From positions 1-32,992 of the forward strand of contig JAFVCN010000041.1 of assembly GCA_017479205.1 (NCBI GenBank): a stretch of 32,992 bases of DNA, read 5' to 3'. The notes beneath the pieces were generated by a model that saw only the letters and a program-made list of their open reading frames with translations, was not told the DNA's origin and ran no database searches. This document shows positions 32,364 through 32,992 of the stretch, one piece after another. How positions within the stretch are numbered: position 1 is the stretch's first letter; every line of letters begins with the position of its first letter. Both the position numbers and the translations under genes were made by a program. The stretch is from Candidatus Saccharimonadota bacterium. GTDB lineage: Bacteria > Patescibacteriota > Saccharimonadia > Saccharimonadales > Saccharimonadaceae.

Positions 32364-32372
32364 TGTTATACT
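32364..32372 (+). promoter_or_regulatory. Extended -10 promoter of gatC (leaderless)
   Basis: TGTTATACT (hexamer 32367-32372), exactly six bases before ATG 32379, so the transcript should start on the start codon. Confidence 0.75.
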
Positions 32373-32378
32373 TGTAGT

Positions 32379-32666
32379 ATGAAAATTACACGCGAGGAAA
32401 TCTTACATTTAGCTAAACTTTCTAATTTTGAATTAAACGAGTCCGAAATTGATAGTCTTGGCGCTGATTTAGAAAATATTATCGGTTATATTTCGCAGTT
32501 AAATGAACTCGATACCGATGGAGTCGAGCCGACTTATCAGGTATTCGAAATGGAAAATATCTGGAGAGATGACGAAATTCAGCCTCAAGAAGCGACTAGA
32601 GAGGATTTACTTGCTTTAACGACCGAATCCATCCAAGATCAGATAAAAGTTCCTAAGGTTTTATAA
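32379..32666 (+). CDS. gatC: Asp-tRNA(Asn)/Glu-tRNA(Gln) amidotransferase subunit C
   Basis: GatC stabilises the GatA-GatB core that amidates misacylated Glu-tRNA(Gln) or Asp-tRNA(Asn). The 95-residue product shows the family pattern: ITREEILHLAKLSNFELNES, LENIIGYISQLNELDTDGVE, PTYQVFEMENIWRDD and a C-terminal IKVPKVL. Length is normal. gatA starts nine bases after the stop, so the genes form a gatCA operon. Its presence suggests Gln-tRNA and/or Asn-tRNA is made by the indirect route. Confidence 0.95.
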   Translation: MKITREEILHLAKLSNFELNESEIDSLGADLENIIGYISQLNELDTDGVEPTYQVFEMENIWRDDEIQPQEATREDLLALTTESIQDQIKVPKVL

Positions 32667-32675
32667 GAGGTAAAA

Positions 32676-32992
32676 ATGAAAATAGCGACAAAAGAAGTAA
32701 GTGCTGTCTCTCTAGTAAAAGAAGCGCTAGAAAAGGCCAAAAAATATAAAGATAAGAATATTTTTGTATCCCTAAATGAGGAAAACGCTCTAAAAAAAGC
32801 GGAAGAAATTGATAAGAAAATTGCTCAAGGAGAAAAGGTCGGGCGTCTTGCTGGCGTACCTTATGCCCTAAAAGATAATTTTCTAAGTAGAGAAGGAAAG
32901 ACGACGGCCTCCTCGCATATTCTAGAGCCGTTTGCTTCTCCGATTTATTCAACAACCGGTAAGAAGTTAGAGTCAGAGGGCGCGATTATGAT
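32676..32992 (+). CDS. gatA: Asp-tRNA(Asn)/Glu-tRNA(Gln) amidotransferase subunit A (5' part)
   Basis: GatA is the amidase subunit that frees ammonia from glutamine. The first 105 codons are inside the window and run off its end. GRLAGVPYALKDNFLSREGK includes the catalytic lysine of the amidase-signature triad (VPYALKDN), followed by TTASSHILEPF, where the family usually has TTxGS. The two catalytic serines would lie beyond the end. AAGAGG precedes ATG 32676. Confidence 0.94.
   Translation, partial: MKIATKEVSAVSLVKEALEKAKKYKDKNIFVSLNEENALKKAEEIDKKIAQGEKVGRLAGVPYALKDNFLSREGKTTASSHILEPFASPIYSTTGKKLESEGAIM

Noticed and set aside
32653-32955. A 100-codon minus-strand open frame at the window end
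   Set aside because: It lies antisense to the clear gatA 5' region and has no start signal.

Overview
The window reads as a chromosomal segment of a small-genome Patescibacteria/CPR bacterium, most likely Saccharibacteria (TM7). This is inferred from compact gene packing, a cysteine-free L31, a DUF5684 protein with a proline-rich tail, an alanyl/valyl tRNA pair with encoded CCA, and gene order; no 16S gene is present to confirm it. UGA is a stop codon here: it ends prfA and the gene before rsmD, both in four-base overlaps.

Layout. 1-3712: the end of rpmJ, then rpsM-rpsK-rpsD-rpoA-rplQ-rplM-rpsI, tightly coupled and closed by a UUCG-loop terminator. 3730-5600: two convergent accessory genes (a membrane-anchored alpha/beta hydrolase and an HD phosphohydrolase). 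5616-9750: tRNA-Ala(CGC) followed by an island. The island is flanked by two direct copies of an 82/83-bp cloverleaf-like repeat. It holds further hairpin clusters, a Nudix gene broken by an in-frame UGA, a small basic protein gene, and a 718-residue RloC-like ATPase with a zinc hook and a candidate anticodon-nuclease domain. 9750-13900: a CorA-type transporter; a two-gene accessory unit ending in a 21-residue AT-hook peptide; rarA; a frameshifted LPG-synthase/flippase-like membrane gene; tRNA-Val(CAC). 13900-17430: prfA-prmC, rpmE, trmD and a small surface protein with an IPKTG motif. 17430-20830 (minus): recG, a zinc-phospholipase-C-like gene and rsmD in one operon. 20877-24859: a DUF5684 protein, an SDR dehydrogenase and uvrB. 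24837-28529 (minus): two paralogous 7TM-GAF proteins around a CAP-domain protein. 28597-32302: a large fibro-slime/InlB-repeat surface protein and a methyltransferase-like protein. 32379-end: gatC and the start of gatA.

Regulation. Most housekeeping transcription units use an extended -10 (TGNTATAAT or close) placed so that the predicted transcript starts on or within a few bases of the ATG, so they are probably leaderless. Genes inside operons use Shine-Dalgarno sites or stop/start overlaps. A few accessory genes instead have 40-100 base leaders with strong GGAGGTG-type sites.

The most interesting candidates are the repeat-flanked RloC-like island, the AT-hook mini-gene, the 7TM-GAF/CAP/7TM-GAF operon, the intracellular PLC-like protein between recG and rsmD, and a 16-bp palindromic bidirectional promoter between prfA and tRNA-Val.
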